A stretch of DNA of 64,000 nt from Mucilaginibacter lappiensis (GTDB lineage: Bacteria > Bacteroidota > Bacteroidia > Sphingobacteriales > Sphingobacteriaceae), in contig NZ_FTMG01000015.1 of NCBI RefSeq assembly GCF_900155965.1, positions 113,531 to 177,530 of the forward strand. The letters run 5' to 3'. This document shows, one piece after another, positions 26,040 to 34,480 of the stretch; the stretch's first letter is position 1; each line of letters starts with the position of its first letter. The notes beneath the pieces were generated by a model. That model ran no database searches, was not told the DNA's origin, and was given only the letters and a program-made list of their open reading frames with translations. A program made the position numbers and the translations under genes.

Positions 26040-28061
26040 TCAGCGTTTTTGAAACTCAGGGGAGCCGATAATAATACCTGCCGCCAGCGCCTGCATTGTA
26101 TTCGATCTATTATTGTTTATCGCATAAATGGTTCTGGCCGGTTCCTGCGCTGTCGGCTTAGGTTTATTATCTATTACTGCGCTCATGAGCATCATATCGC
26201 CCGGCGCACCCGCCATAGGTTTCTCCATTGTTGGAACAGGTACCTGTTTTATTGGCTGAGTAGTATTATTCATTTTAGCAGCTAGGCCAGGAGCATTCAA
26301 GAACGGTGAAAGTTCCTTAGCCATTTGATCTGCGTTTTGTTCGGGCAACAACAGTTTACTAAAGCTCATGATGGTGTTTTCTGCATCCGCTGGTTGCTGA
26401 TGAGTTATGCAGTTATTTAGATCCACTTTTACACCCGAAATCTGTCCTGAGGTTAGCGCCAGGCTAAAATCCATCCGGTTAAGCAGCGCGCCGGTATTGA
26501 TCCAGTATTGCCCGCGGTCAGGGAATCCTGTCGGCGCCTGGTAATAATAGATTTTTTCACCCATCTTGGAGATCCAGTTAAATAATTGGTAAGGATCTTT
26601 AATATCTGCATTTAAACCACGAACTGCACTGATTGCCAATTCAAATGGTGATTTGGTTTTGGTCAGCAATGCTTTCTTGTCCCAGAACTCACGGGAGTTA
26701 ACCATCGTGATCAGCACCTGTTTGATATCTCCGTCATGAGCGGTGAAAGATTTAGCCATTTTTTTGAGCAAACTTTGCGGCGGGTTGTCACTAACAAAAC
26801 GTACCGCGAGCTTTTTGCAAATGAATTTCGCGGTGGAGGGGTGATGAGCTAACATTTCGAGCAGGCTAACACCTTCCTGGTAACCGGCGGTAGGATCAGT
26901 GCTGGAAGGAAAAATATGGCCCAGTACTACCTTTTCGCCTTGGTCATGACGATTGGGTGTAAACAAAAAGTCACCTTCGTGAATGTAGCCTTTCTTGGCC
27001 AGGTTATTTTCGCCAATCTTAGCCACCAACCCTTTCATGTTGCTGCCATAGGCTTGGTCACTGATAGGATAAATAGTCCAACCGGTCAGCACACGTGCAG
27101 CCTGGGTCACGTCTTGCTGGGTATAACCGCCGTCCACACCTAAGGTATGTAGCTCCATCACCTCTCTGGCGTAGTTCTCATTCAGCCCGTTCACATTTTT
27201 GCCAGGCTGGGTAAGGGTTTTGACTTTATTTGCGGTTATCGCTGCGTTACCTGCGCTCATCATCATGGATATATCACCATTGGCTACGGCTGCTTTCACC
27301 GGTATTTTGGGTGGCGTAACTACAACCGGGCCAACGCTCGTAAAATTATCCAGGTAATAAAGCATGGCGGGTGATTTGGCAGATGCCATCAGCATCTGGT
27401 CAAATTTACCTAAAGAATTGGGTCTTATGATATCTCGTTCGTAGGCCGGAATGAATTGCGCACATTCTCCTTTAAAAAAAGATACGTTAAAGTGATTGAA
27501 CCAGAAATCGGTTAATACTTCCTGCAATTGATTGTTGGTATAGGCTGCCCGCAGAATATTCTGGTCAATGAACTGTTTATACAGATCTTGGTCGGATTTA
27601 AACCCTTTTTTATTCATGTAGGCTTGCAACTTTGCATTGAACGTTTTTTTATCAACGGCTTTGTCCACGGAATCCTTGCTGATCACGCTGTCCTTGATGG
27701 CCATTGACCGGATCACAAAACCTGGCGGATATTCCCTGCAAACTTCAGTATTGCTTAAGTTGATAGCATCGTAGCTGTTTAAGCGTTTATTTAAGCTATC
27801 ATCAGGTTGTTCTGCGTTTAACTGTTGGCTGAACCAGTTTTCCAGGCCCATTTTTATCACTTGATCGATTTGTGCAGGCGTGGCCCCGTAGGTGAACCTG
27901 TCCAGTAGATGTTCTGCTGCTTGCCGCTCAGTCAGCCCAGCATGTTTATAGGGAAATTGATAGGGGGTGACAGGACTTGAACTGGTCAGGAACGAGGTCA
28001 ATAGGAACAGCCCTCCAGTCATCAGAGCAGCAAAATAGCAGATTTTTAAAACCTTTTTCAT
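26040..28061 (-). CDS. DUF1800 family secreted protein
   Basis: A protein of 673 residues with a signal peptide (ICYFAALMTGGLFLLTSFLTS). The DUF1800 landmarks are AAEHLLDRFTYGATPAQIDQ near residue 50, DFWFNHFNV, NENYAREVMELHTLGVDGGY, AARVLTGWTI and CKKLAVRFVSD. Such proteins are usually encoded with a DUF1501 (sulfatase-like) partner; the function of the pair is not settled. Here the partner seems lost. The C-terminal region contains Met/Pro-rich insertions (MEKPMAGAPGDMMLM). Apparently intact. Confidence 0.9.
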   Translation of the reverse strand: MKKVLKICYFAALMTGGLFLLTSFLTSSSPVTPYQFPYKHAGLTERQAAEHLLDRFTYGATPAQIDQVIKMGLENWFSQQLNAEQPDDSLNKRLNSYDAINLSNTEVCREYPPGFVIRSMAIKDSVISKDSVDKAVDKKTFNAKLQAYMNKKGFKSDQDLYKQFIDQNILRAAYTNNQLQEVLTDFWFNHFNVSFFKGECAQFIPAYERDIIRPNSLGKFDQMLMASAKSPAMLYYLDNFTSVGPVVVTPPKIPVKAAVANGDISMMMSAGNAAITANKVKTLTQPGKNVNGLNENYAREVMELHTLGVDGGYTQQDVTQAARVLTGWTIYPISDQAYGSNMKGLVAKIGENNLAKKGYIHEGDFLFTPNRHDQGEKVVLGHIFPSSTDPTAGYQEGVSLLEMLAHHPSTAKFICKKLAVRFVSDNPPQSLLKKMAKSFTAHDGDIKQVLITMVNSREFWDKKALLTKTKSPFELAISAVRGLNADIKDPYQLFNWISKMGEKIYYYQAPTGFPDRGQYWINTGALLNRMDFSLALTSGQISGVKVDLNNCITHQQPADAENTIMSFSKLLLPEQNADQMAKELSPFLNAPGLAAKMNNTTQPIKQVPVPTMEKPMAGAPGDMMLMSAVIDNKPKPTAQEPARTIYAINNNRSNTMQALAAGIIIGSPEFQKR

Positions 28062-28540
28062 GGCAGATCGGGTTAGATTTTTTTTCTATTTGACTATGAG
28101 TGAATTAAATAGGTTTAATCATGAATTAATAAAATAATTCCGATCTATCACTCTTTTATACAAATATCATTACCAATGATAATCAAACATTAAACCATTT
28201 ACAGCAATCCCTTCGATATCACTTTATCATCCGTTTTCTAAAAAAATAGATAGATGAATTATTGGATTAATACATGATGAAAGCTACTGAAAAATTTGAG
28301 GATTATTTAAAATTAAAGTTGACCCTAAACAATAATGACAATTTGAACTAACAACAGCTTTGATACACATATTCCTTTTCAGGTAGTTACATTTTTAATA
28401 ATTTTAATGTGATGTGTTTTTGTTTCTTTTGATTATCCGGTTATTAATTTAATAACAACCGGATTGATACATTAACAATACAAATAAACGTTCCTTTTTC
28501 AATTAGTATTGAAAATGAATTTGTTTTATGAAAAGGGCCA
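28062..28540. other. AT-rich intergenic stretch
   Basis: About 480 bases with no convincing ORF, RNA or strong promoter; rich in A/T runs. It lies between the end of the antiporter gene and the start of the DUF1800 gene, both on the minus strand. Confidence 0.6.
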
Positions 28541-29827
28541 TTACCGGGAAGGGAGATAATCTGGGATATTAGCTCCAATAGGGGCTTTTAAACTTTGTTC
28601 CTTTAAAAAGTAGTATTTCATAATTGGGCCGGATATGATCATAGTTACCACAGTCATTACTACCAAACCTTCAAACACCGGTTCATTGATTATCTTTGCT
28701 TGTAATGCCAATAAACCCAAAACAATTTCCTGCGAACCTCTGGCATTCATTCCGAAAGCTACCGCTATTGATTCATTTTTAGTCATGCCGCTCAGCGCAC
28801 TGCCAATGCCTGCACCAATAAGCTTTGCAAGACATGCAATAATCATGATAATGACTACGACTTCCAGATTAAAGTTGGCAATAAAGTTAAGCCTTAACCC
28901 AACCGAAGCAAAAAATAACGGAGCAAGAACATTGATGGTAAACTGATGCAGCACATGTTTGTGTTTTTCGGTAAAGTATTCGGAGTCATTAATACCCACA
29001 CCAACTAAAAAAGCACCAAAAACGCCGCGTACGCCAAGCCCTTCTGTGATACAGGCGCTAACGAGGCATAAACAAACGGCTACGGTAAGCACCCTGCCCG
29101 GTCTATTTTTCTTGCCTGCAAATGCCAGTAGTTTATGCATCAACCAGCGCCCTGCCGTCAGCATAAAAATGGCGTAAACTATAACTGTGCTCACTTTCCA
29201 GAAAGAGACTTCCTGTTTACCGGCATTCATGAGTTGAATGATCACCGAAAACAGTATCCAGCCTAAAAAGTCATCAACCATAGCGGCGGTAAGTACAATG
29301 TTACCTATACGGGTATTCAGGATATCCAGATCAAGCAGGATCTTAGTTATGACCGAGAGTGCGGTAATGGATAATGCCGTGCCAAAAAAAAGCGAGGTTA
29401 CCAGCTGATTATTAAAGCCATTGGCAAAATGACTTTGATAAAGAAACCAAACCGAGGCAAATCCTATGGCAAATGGAAACAGGATGCCAGTAAGACTTAT
29501 GCTGATGGCTTGTTTGCCATTTTGACGGATCTGTTTGAGATCTACCTCAAAGCCGGCAATGAACATGAGTAGGATGATACCGATATTCGCGATCCCGTCA
29601 AATGCCTCAAAGGCGTGAGGAGCTGAAAGGAAAATGCCTTTGAACAGATCTGGAAAAAATAATCCCAGGAGGGTAGGTCCTACAATGATCCCGGCAAAAA
29701 TTTCGCCTATGATGGCTGGTAATTTATACCTGCGACAAAGTTCGCCAAGTAAACGTGCCGGCACAAGAATCATTAAAAGTATGAGTAAAAAATGTACGAT
29801 CTCTGCCGAACTAAGTTTGGAAACCAT
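28541..29827 (-). CDS. CPA2-type cation:proton antiporter
   Basis: An integral membrane protein of 428 residues with about 12 helices (Na/H exchanger, Kef/NapA-like). Landmarks: LPAIIGEIFAGIIVGPTLLG, GIILLMFIAGFEVDL, and the discontinuous-helix region TAAMVDDFLGW with a paired Asp-Asp as in CPA2 electrogenic antiporters. There is no C-terminal RCK/TrkA-N domain. It begins 8 bases after the serine acetyltransferase gene, so it belongs to the encapsulin operon, an unusual partner. It may balance pH or cations for sulfur chemistry (inference). Confidence 0.85.
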   Translation of the reverse strand: MVSKLSSAEIVHFLLILLMILVPARLLGELCRRYKLPAIIGEIFAGIIVGPTLLGLFFPDLFKGIFLSAPHAFEAFDGIANIGIILLMFIAGFEVDLKQIRQNGKQAISISLTGILFPFAIGFASVWFLYQSHFANGFNNQLVTSLFFGTALSITALSVITKILLDLDILNTRIGNIVLTAAMVDDFLGWILFSVIIQLMNAGKQEVSFWKVSTVIVYAIFMLTAGRWLMHKLLAFAGKKNRPGRVLTVAVCLCLVSACITEGLGVRGVFGAFLVGVGINDSEYFTEKHKHVLHQFTINVLAPLFFASVGLRLNFIANFNLEVVVIIMIIACLAKLIGAGIGSALSGMTKNESIAVAFGMNARGSQEIVLGLLALQAKIINEPVFEGLVVMTVVTMIISGPIMKYYFLKEQSLKAPIGANIPDYLPSR

Positions 29828-29835
29828 GATAAATA

Positions 29836-30654
29836 TTATTGCAAACTTTCTTTTACTTCTATCCTAAGCTGATGTGTGTTAAATACATGCGAGTAGGGTT
29901 GAACGCTTTTTGTTAAAAACACACTTCCACCAATTACGCTATGATGTCCAATCACAGTTCTACCGCCCAGTATGGTGCTGCGCGCATAAATGATCACATT
30001 ATCCTCAACTGTGGGATGACGTTTGACATCTGACAATATTTTGCTAACCTGCGATGCCCCCAACGTTACCCCCTGATAAATAGTAACATTTTTACCTATG
30101 ATGCTTGTTGCACCAATAACAATGCCTGTACCATGATCAATACAAAACGGAACACCAATAACGGCCTTTGGATGGATATCGACCCCGGTTTTACCATGAG
30201 CGTGTTCGCTCAATATTCTTGGTAAAATGGGGATGGACGCCTGTGTTAATTTATGAGCTATACGATAAACAGCTATAGCGTAAAAGCCAGGGTAAGAAAC
30301 AATAACTTCATGTACACTGATAGCCGCCGGATCATTTTCATAGATCATAGATGCATCATTCCGCAGGTCCTGGTAAATCTCGTCTAGTGAATCATAAAAA
30401 AGATTTACGGCTTTTTCTATATCGATATCACGCGGGTCGAGATAACTAAGGAGGATGTTTTCCAGGTCGATCTGGTTCTTTTTTAAATGACCACCATAGA
30501 TGGATAATTTGTTTGAACGATTATTCGGGAACAAGAATTCAAACAAATCAAACAACCATCCAACGCAATTGCGGATGGATGGTGTTGCTTCCCACTCTGC
30601 TTTATGGGTTTGATAAAGCAGCTCTATGAAACTGTCGAATTTATCGTCTTTCAT
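29836..30654 (-). CDS. cysE: Serine O-acetyltransferase
   Basis: A protein of 272 residues of the left-handed beta-helix acyltransferase family (EpsC/CysE type). It makes O-acetylserine from serine and acetyl-CoA, the carbon precursor of cysteine. Residues about 90-150 form the helical N-terminal part (YPGFYAIAVYRIAHKL), then hexapeptide repeats with GVDIHPKAVIG, catalytic-type IDHGTGIVIG, and TIYQGVTLGA. It lies 8 bases after the desulfurase gene. Serine acetyltransferases are common in family 2A encapsulin operons (family knowledge). Confidence 0.9.
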   Translation of the reverse strand: MKDDKFDSFIELLYQTHKAEWEATPSIRNCVGWLFDLFEFLFPNNRSNKLSIYGGHLKKNQIDLENILLSYLDPRDIDIEKAVNLFYDSLDEIYQDLRNDASMIYENDPAAISVHEVIVSYPGFYAIAVYRIAHKLTQASIPILPRILSEHAHGKTGVDIHPKAVIGVPFCIDHGTGIVIGATSIIGKNVTIYQGVTLGASQVSKILSDVKRHPTVEDNVIIYARSTILGGRTVIGHHSVIGGSVFLTKSVQPYSHVFNTHQLRIEVKESLQ

Positions 30655-30662
30655 GTGGCAGT

Positions 30663-32585
30663 TTATCGTTTAAGACTGTGAAGCGTGTTTACCAGTAAGT
30701 CAATTTCGGCACAGGTATTATAAAAAGCCAATGATGGTCTCACCGAGCTCTCAACACCAAACCTGCGCAATATAGGTTGTGCGCAATGATGGCCCGAACG
30801 TACTGCTATGCCTTCATTATTTAATGCCGCGCCAACATCTTCAGTTTTATAGCCATCCAATACAAATGATATTACACTTGCTTTGTCGGGTGCTGTACCT
30901 ATCAAGCGCAAACCCTTAACCTCCTTTAAAAGTTGGGTAGCGTATACAAGCAGATAATGCTCATACTTTGCTATAACAGGCATACCTATTTTGGTAACAT
31001 AGTCAATAGCCGCGCCAAGGCCAACTGCGTCGGCAATATTGCCGGTCCCGGCTTCAAATCTGCCGGGGGCATCATGATATTGGGTATGTTCAAAGGTCAC
31101 ATCCTTTATCATGTTGCCGCCGCCTTGCCAGGGTTGTGTTTCGTTAAGCAAATCCTCCTTACCATACAGCACTCCAATACCTGTTGGCCCAAAAACTTTA
31201 TGTCCCGAAAAAACAAACCAATCGGCATCGAGTGCCTGTACATTGACCGGCATATGCGATACCGATTGAGCGCCGTCAACCAGCACCTTAGCGCCGGCAA
31301 GGTGTGCCAGTTGAATGATCTGCGCGGCCGGGGTAACAGTACCCAAAGCATTTGATACCTGTGTAAATGAAACCAGTTTGGTTTTAGGGCCAAGCAGTTT
31401 CACATACTCATCAAGTAACACCTGCCCATCGTCATCAACCGGGATAACTTTTATTTTCAGACCTTTCTTTGTGGCCAGCTGCTGCCATGGAACAATGTTG
31501 GCATGATGCTCCAGGTGACTTACTATAATTTCATCACCAGAGTGCAGGTTTTGTTCGCCCCAACTTTTGGCTACCAGGTTTATGGCTTCAGTGGCTCCGC
31601 GTACAAAAATGATCTCGTTTATAGAAGCTGCGTTCAGGAAAGCCTGTACTTTTCTGCGTGCACCTTCGTAGGCATCGGTAGCCCTTGCAGCAAGTTCATG
31701 AGCGGCTCGATGAATGTTGGAGTTTTCGTGCTCATAAAAATAACTGATACGGTCAATTACCTGTTTGGGCTTTTGTGTGGTGGCAGCGTTATCAAGCCAT
31801 ACCAATTGTTTGCCGTTAACACGTTCCTGCAATATTGGAAAATCTCGCCTGATGATATTTACGTCAAAAGGGAGATCTATTATACTGCTGATCCCTGCTT
31901 TCGATGCTTTATCGGGGTTATGTTTTACACTTGGTAAACCATGGTTGCCATTTAAAAAATAAAACGGTATCTCTGGAGTTGACGGCGCCCCATAAAAAGG
32001 AATAGATACACCGGGACCGGAAGTGTTTATTCCATCAAGCACTTTTCGTAGTTCTGTTTCAAAATGCTGATCCTGTTGATAAGGAAGCTGTAACAGATTA
32101 TCGGGTACTACGGATAGCTGTTCAATAGGGAATTGCTGCTTTGTTGGAGTATGGGGAATCAGGTCTGTTTTCTCCAAATATGAATCATAACTAAAATTTT
32201 GTTGCGTAGGTAACTGTCCACCAAAAACAGGTGTACTGTACACAGGTACATGGGGCAAAATTTGTTGATCACTTTTCAAATTAGGATCGGCAAAACTGGT
32301 TTGCGGATCTTTCAGATTCACAGCATTCCCCTGGTTTATGGCTGATGGTGAAATCCCACCACCTCCAATCGTACTCGGCGGAATAGATTGATCAGGAGCA
32401 GTGTGTGGTATTGGCGCATCAAATGAGCCAATACCCGGCAGTTCGCCAGGCAGTGCTGAACCCTGTGGAGTAAACGTTGGTGACTGACCAAAGAAACCTG
32501 TTGGCCCGGCTTTAAAAAGCTGATTGGCCAGCTTCTCCAGTTCCGGTGCACTGGGTAGGTTGTCTGGATTAATATTTGTACTCAT
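30663..32585 (-). CDS. Encapsulin cargo cysteine desulfurase (family 2A)
   Basis: A protein of 640 residues. The first about 220 are disordered and rich in Pro, Gln and Gly (FFGQSPTFTPQGSALPGELP), typical of the N-terminal targeting tail of family 2A encapsulin cargo. From about residue 238 it is a group II (SufS-like) PLP desulfurase: RRDFPILQERVNGKQLVWLD, NAATTQKP, the PLP lysine in FSGHKVFGPTG (about residue 462) and the catalytic Cys in RSGHHCAQP (about residue 601). It removes sulfur from cysteine as persulfide; in family 2A systems it is packed inside the shell and elemental sulfur is stored (family knowledge). Its start overlaps the shell gene by 17 bases. Confidence 0.93.
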   Translation of the reverse strand: MSTNINPDNLPSAPELEKLANQLFKAGPTGFFGQSPTFTPQGSALPGELPGIGSFDAPIPHTAPDQSIPPSTIGGGGISPSAINQGNAVNLKDPQTSFADPNLKSDQQILPHVPVYSTPVFGGQLPTQQNFSYDSYLEKTDLIPHTPTKQQFPIEQLSVVPDNLLQLPYQQDQHFETELRKVLDGINTSGPGVSIPFYGAPSTPEIPFYFLNGNHGLPSVKHNPDKASKAGISSIIDLPFDVNIIRRDFPILQERVNGKQLVWLDNAATTQKPKQVIDRISYFYEHENSNIHRAAHELAARATDAYEGARRKVQAFLNAASINEIIFVRGATEAINLVAKSWGEQNLHSGDEIIVSHLEHHANIVPWQQLATKKGLKIKVIPVDDDGQVLLDEYVKLLGPKTKLVSFTQVSNALGTVTPAAQIIQLAHLAGAKVLVDGAQSVSHMPVNVQALDADWFVFSGHKVFGPTGIGVLYGKEDLLNETQPWQGGGNMIKDVTFEHTQYHDAPGRFEAGTGNIADAVGLGAAIDYVTKIGMPVIAKYEHYLLVYATQLLKEVKGLRLIGTAPDKASVISFVLDGYKTEDVGAALNNEGIAVRSGHHCAQPILRRFGVESSVRPSLAFYNTCAEIDLLVNTLHSLKR

Positions 32586-33489
32586 GATAATTACCTAAAT
32601 CAACATCTTCTAAAACAGCAATAGCGTCATCAACCAAAACCGCCAGAGAGCAATAAAGCGAAACGAGGTAAGAAGCAATAGCTTTGTTGTTGATGCCCAT
32701 AAAACGTACGGATAAACCGGGCGACTGCTCTCCGGGAAGGCCTGGCTGATAAAGCCCTACCACACCCTGCCTGCTTTCGCCGGTACGTAAAAGGATGATC
32801 TTTGATTTGTTGTTTACAATTGGTAGTTTATCGGATGGGATAAGCGGGATGCCTCTCCATGTAATAAATTGCGAGCCAAAAAGCGATACTGTTGGCGGAG
32901 GTACACCCCGGCGGGTACATTCGCGACCAAAAGCCGCAATGGCCAGCGGGTGGAGCAAGAAAAACCCGGGTTCTTTCCAAACTTTGGTTATCAGTTCATC
33001 CAGATCATCGGGAGTAGGAGGGCCGAGCCTCGTTTTGATTTTTTGAGATGGGGCGATACTGCTCAGTAAACCATATTCGGTATTGTTGATCAGTTCGCTC
33101 TCCTGTCTTTCCTTAACTATTTCAATAGTAAGACGCAGTTGCTCGCTGATTTGATTATAGGGTTTGCTGTACAGATCGGAAACACGGGTATGTACATCCA
33201 AAACAGTATTAACAGCACTCAGGTTATACTCACGTGGATTTTCTTCATAATCAACAAAAGTTGACGGTAGTTCGCGTTCATCGCGCGATGAGCAATCAAC
33301 TTCTACATTGTTGGCATCGACAACTTTATTTAACCGGTAAACACCAGATTCAACCGGGATCCAGTTTAATAAATGGGTTAACCATCGTGGTGTAATGGTT
33401 GATAATTGCGGAACAGTACGTGTTGCTACGGCTAACTGTCTGGCTGCTACATCGCCAAGGGCTGTTTGTTTTGGTTTTTGATCGGGCAT
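32569..33489 (-). CDS. Family 2A encapsulin shell protein (SrpI-like)
   Basis: A protein of 306 residues with an HK97-fold shell typical of SrpI-type encapsulins: TALGDVAARQLAVATRTVPQ at the N-terminal arm, NPREYNLSAVNTVLDVHTRV, KTRLGPPTPDDLDELITKVW, FLLHPLAIAAFGRECTRRGV, and the C-terminal Arg/Gly-rich LRTGESRQGVVGLYQPGLPG. Length agrees with the family. It self-assembles into a protein cage holding the desulfurase encoded immediately downstream. It is the first gene of its operon, divergent from the SAM-riboswitch region, and the palindrome at 33582-33610 lies about 95 bases upstream of its ATG. Confidence 0.93.
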   Translation of the reverse strand: MPDQKPKQTALGDVAARQLAVATRTVPQLSTITPRWLTHLLNWIPVESGVYRLNKVVDANNVEVDCSSRDERELPSTFVDYEENPREYNLSAVNTVLDVHTRVSDLYSKPYNQISEQLRLTIEIVKERQESELINNTEYGLLSSIAPSQKIKTRLGPPTPDDLDELITKVWKEPGFFLLHPLAIAAFGRECTRRGVPPPTVSLFGSQFITWRGIPLIPSDKLPIVNNKSKIILLRTGESRQGVVGLYQPGLPGEQSPGLSVRFMGINNKAIASYLVSLYCSLAVLVDDAIAVLEDVDLGNYHEYKY

Positions 33490-33581
33490 TTTTTGATAGT
33501 AAATAGTTGTCTTAAAGAATGATTTATGAGGAGCTGTTCAATCAATGGCTACCTGCTTTGCAATGATAAGAAATAAAATAT

Positions 33582-33610
33582 ATTAAATCTATAGGATTTA
33601 TAGATTTAAT
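33582..33610. promoter_or_regulatory. Operator-like palindrome between encapsulin and leader region
   Basis: Arms ATTAAATCTATA (33582-33593) and TATAGATTTAAT (33599-33610) are perfect, around GGATT. The same half-site AAATCTA-TAGATTT recurs, without spacer, at 34400-34413 before the second leader promoter. A shared sulfur-responsive repressor is inferred. Confidence 0.65.
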
Positions 33611-33612
33611 TA

Positions 33613-33620
33613 TATATTTG
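33613..33620 (+). promoter_or_regulatory. -7 box for the first SAM riboswitch transcript
   Basis: TATATTTG matches TAnnTTTG and lies 20 bases before the riboswitch; the palindrome occupies the place of the -33 element. Confidence 0.55.
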
Positions 33621-33639
33621 CCACATCAGTTCTTTAATG

Positions 33640-33750
33640 CTTATCGAGATAAGACGGAGGGAAAGGCCCCATGAAGTCTTGGCAACCTGTACAAATTTCA
33701 TATAATGTAAAAGGTGCTAATTCCTGCTCCTATAAAAGGAGAAAGATAAG
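33640..33750 (+). promoter_or_regulatory. SAM-I (S-box) riboswitch
   Basis: Closing stem CTTATC (33640-33645) with GATAAG (33745-33750). Inside are the S-box landmarks in order: ACGGAGGGAAAGGCCCCATG, GGCAACC, AAAGGTGCTAATTCCTGCTC and GGAGAAAGATAAG. These bind S-adenosylmethionine and normally switch off Met/Cys genes when SAM is high. The element is on the plus strand, so it controls the small ORFs after it, not the encapsulin operon. Confidence 0.93.
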
Positions 33751-33846
33751 AAGCTACAGGTTTATATAAATATCTCCACAGCTCTTTTCCCGATAAGTTT
33801 TTATAGAATACAAACTAATAACTGAAAGATTAAAACCTGGCTATAT

Positions 33847-33906
33847 ATGAAAACCTATCAAACCTTAATCAGTACTGATCATGCAGGAATGTGTTGTTGC
33901 TGTTAA
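33847..33906 (+). CDS. Leader peptide with four terminal Cys
   Basis: ATG to TAA, 19 residues: MKTYQTLISTDHAGMCCCC. Four consecutive Cys codons (TGT TGT TGC TGT) just before the stop are the classic layout of an attenuation leader that senses charged Cys-tRNA. It begins about 96 bases after the SAM riboswitch and ends 6 bases before the next small ORF. Function as a cysteine sensor is inference from the layout. Confidence 0.7.
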   Translation: MKTYQTLISTDHAGMCCCC

Positions 33907-33912
33907 CTATTT

Positions 33913-34035
33913 ATGCTCCGCAATAAAATAAAACAACATCATCAGTATACTATACCCAATGAAAAAACTTGTACTTGCAGCAATAAGCAATGTTTGCCGC
34001 CCGAGGATATTGAGTTTAGTATCCCGGTAAAATAA
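33913..34035 (+). CDS. Small Cys-containing protein, 40 residues
   Basis: ATG to TAA encodes MLRNKIKQHHQYTIPNEKTC... ending CLPPEDIEFSIPVK, with three Cys as C-T-C-SNKQ-C. Its composition and end look like a real protein; the alternative frame here (from 33959) does not. It sits directly after the poly-Cys leader, so its translation may depend on it. It may bind a metal or sulfur species through the three Cys. I do not recognise a family. Confidence 0.5.
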   Translation: MLRNKIKQHHQYTIPNEKTCTCSNKQCLPPEDIEFSIPVK

Positions 34036-34162
34036 AACAGCATAATACTTAAATTAATATAGTTTAACAGATCAATCGCCACCACTTGAACTGTTAAATG
34101 GATAGCAAAGCTAAAGGTCATCTAAATCGCTTGCATTGGATCCAGCTTATACAACAAATACC

Positions 34163-34243
34163 ATGAATCTAAAATCGAATTCTATCACTAAACCCCGCAT
34201 ACAGAATGGTGGCATCCTTTTCTGTTGTTGCCCATATTGTTAA
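34163..34243 (+). CDS. Second Cys-rich mini-ORF
   Basis: 26 residues ending GGILFCCCPYC and a stop: a run of three Cys plus one more at the very end. Same layout as the leader at 33847. A hairpin-forming segment follows 38 bases later, which fits an attenuator. Confidence 0.55.
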   Translation: MNLKSNSITKPRIQNGGILFCCCPYC

Positions 34244-34281
34244 TTCGCGCAGTTCATCCCGGAAATTGATCCTGAAATAAG

Positions 34282-34362
34282 ATCAACATCCTGGCTGTAC
34301 TAAGTGCGTTGCTTTGCTATGGTGGTAAAACAGGCGTGTGCTGTACAGTCTAGGATGTTGAT
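34282..34362 (+). terminator. Imperfect long inverted repeat after the second Cys-rich ORF
   Basis: ATCAACATCCT plus CTGTAC on the left (34282-34300) match AGGATGTTGAT and GTACAG on the right (34343-34362), one small bulge, around 42 bases. It could be an attenuator or terminator hairpin closing the first leader transcript. Confidence 0.5.
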
Positions 34363-34399
34363 TATATATAAAATATGAGCTAAATTAAAATATACTATA

Positions 34400-34445
34400 A
34401 AATCTATAGATTTACTTGTAATTATAAAAATTCTTATTATCTTTA
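34400..34445 (+). promoter_or_regulatory. Palindrome and promoter before the second riboswitch
   Basis: AAATCTATAGATTT (34400-34413) is a perfect palindrome. TTG (34416-34418), 19 bases, and TATCTTTA (34438-34445) form a Bacteroidota promoter directly beside it. Confidence 0.7.
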
Positions 34446-34480
34446 CAGCATTCTAATTAACCCCACCATTAATTAGTTGA

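Noticed and set aside
33640..33750. The SAM riboswitch as a control for the encapsulin operon
   Set aside because: It is on the plus strand and the encapsulin genes are on the minus strand; only the palindrome could act on both.
33959..34030. A 23-residue ORF (MKKLVLAAISNV...) within the leader region
   Set aside because: The overlapping frame from 33913 has a more protein-like composition, includes the Cys motif and lies directly after the leader stop.
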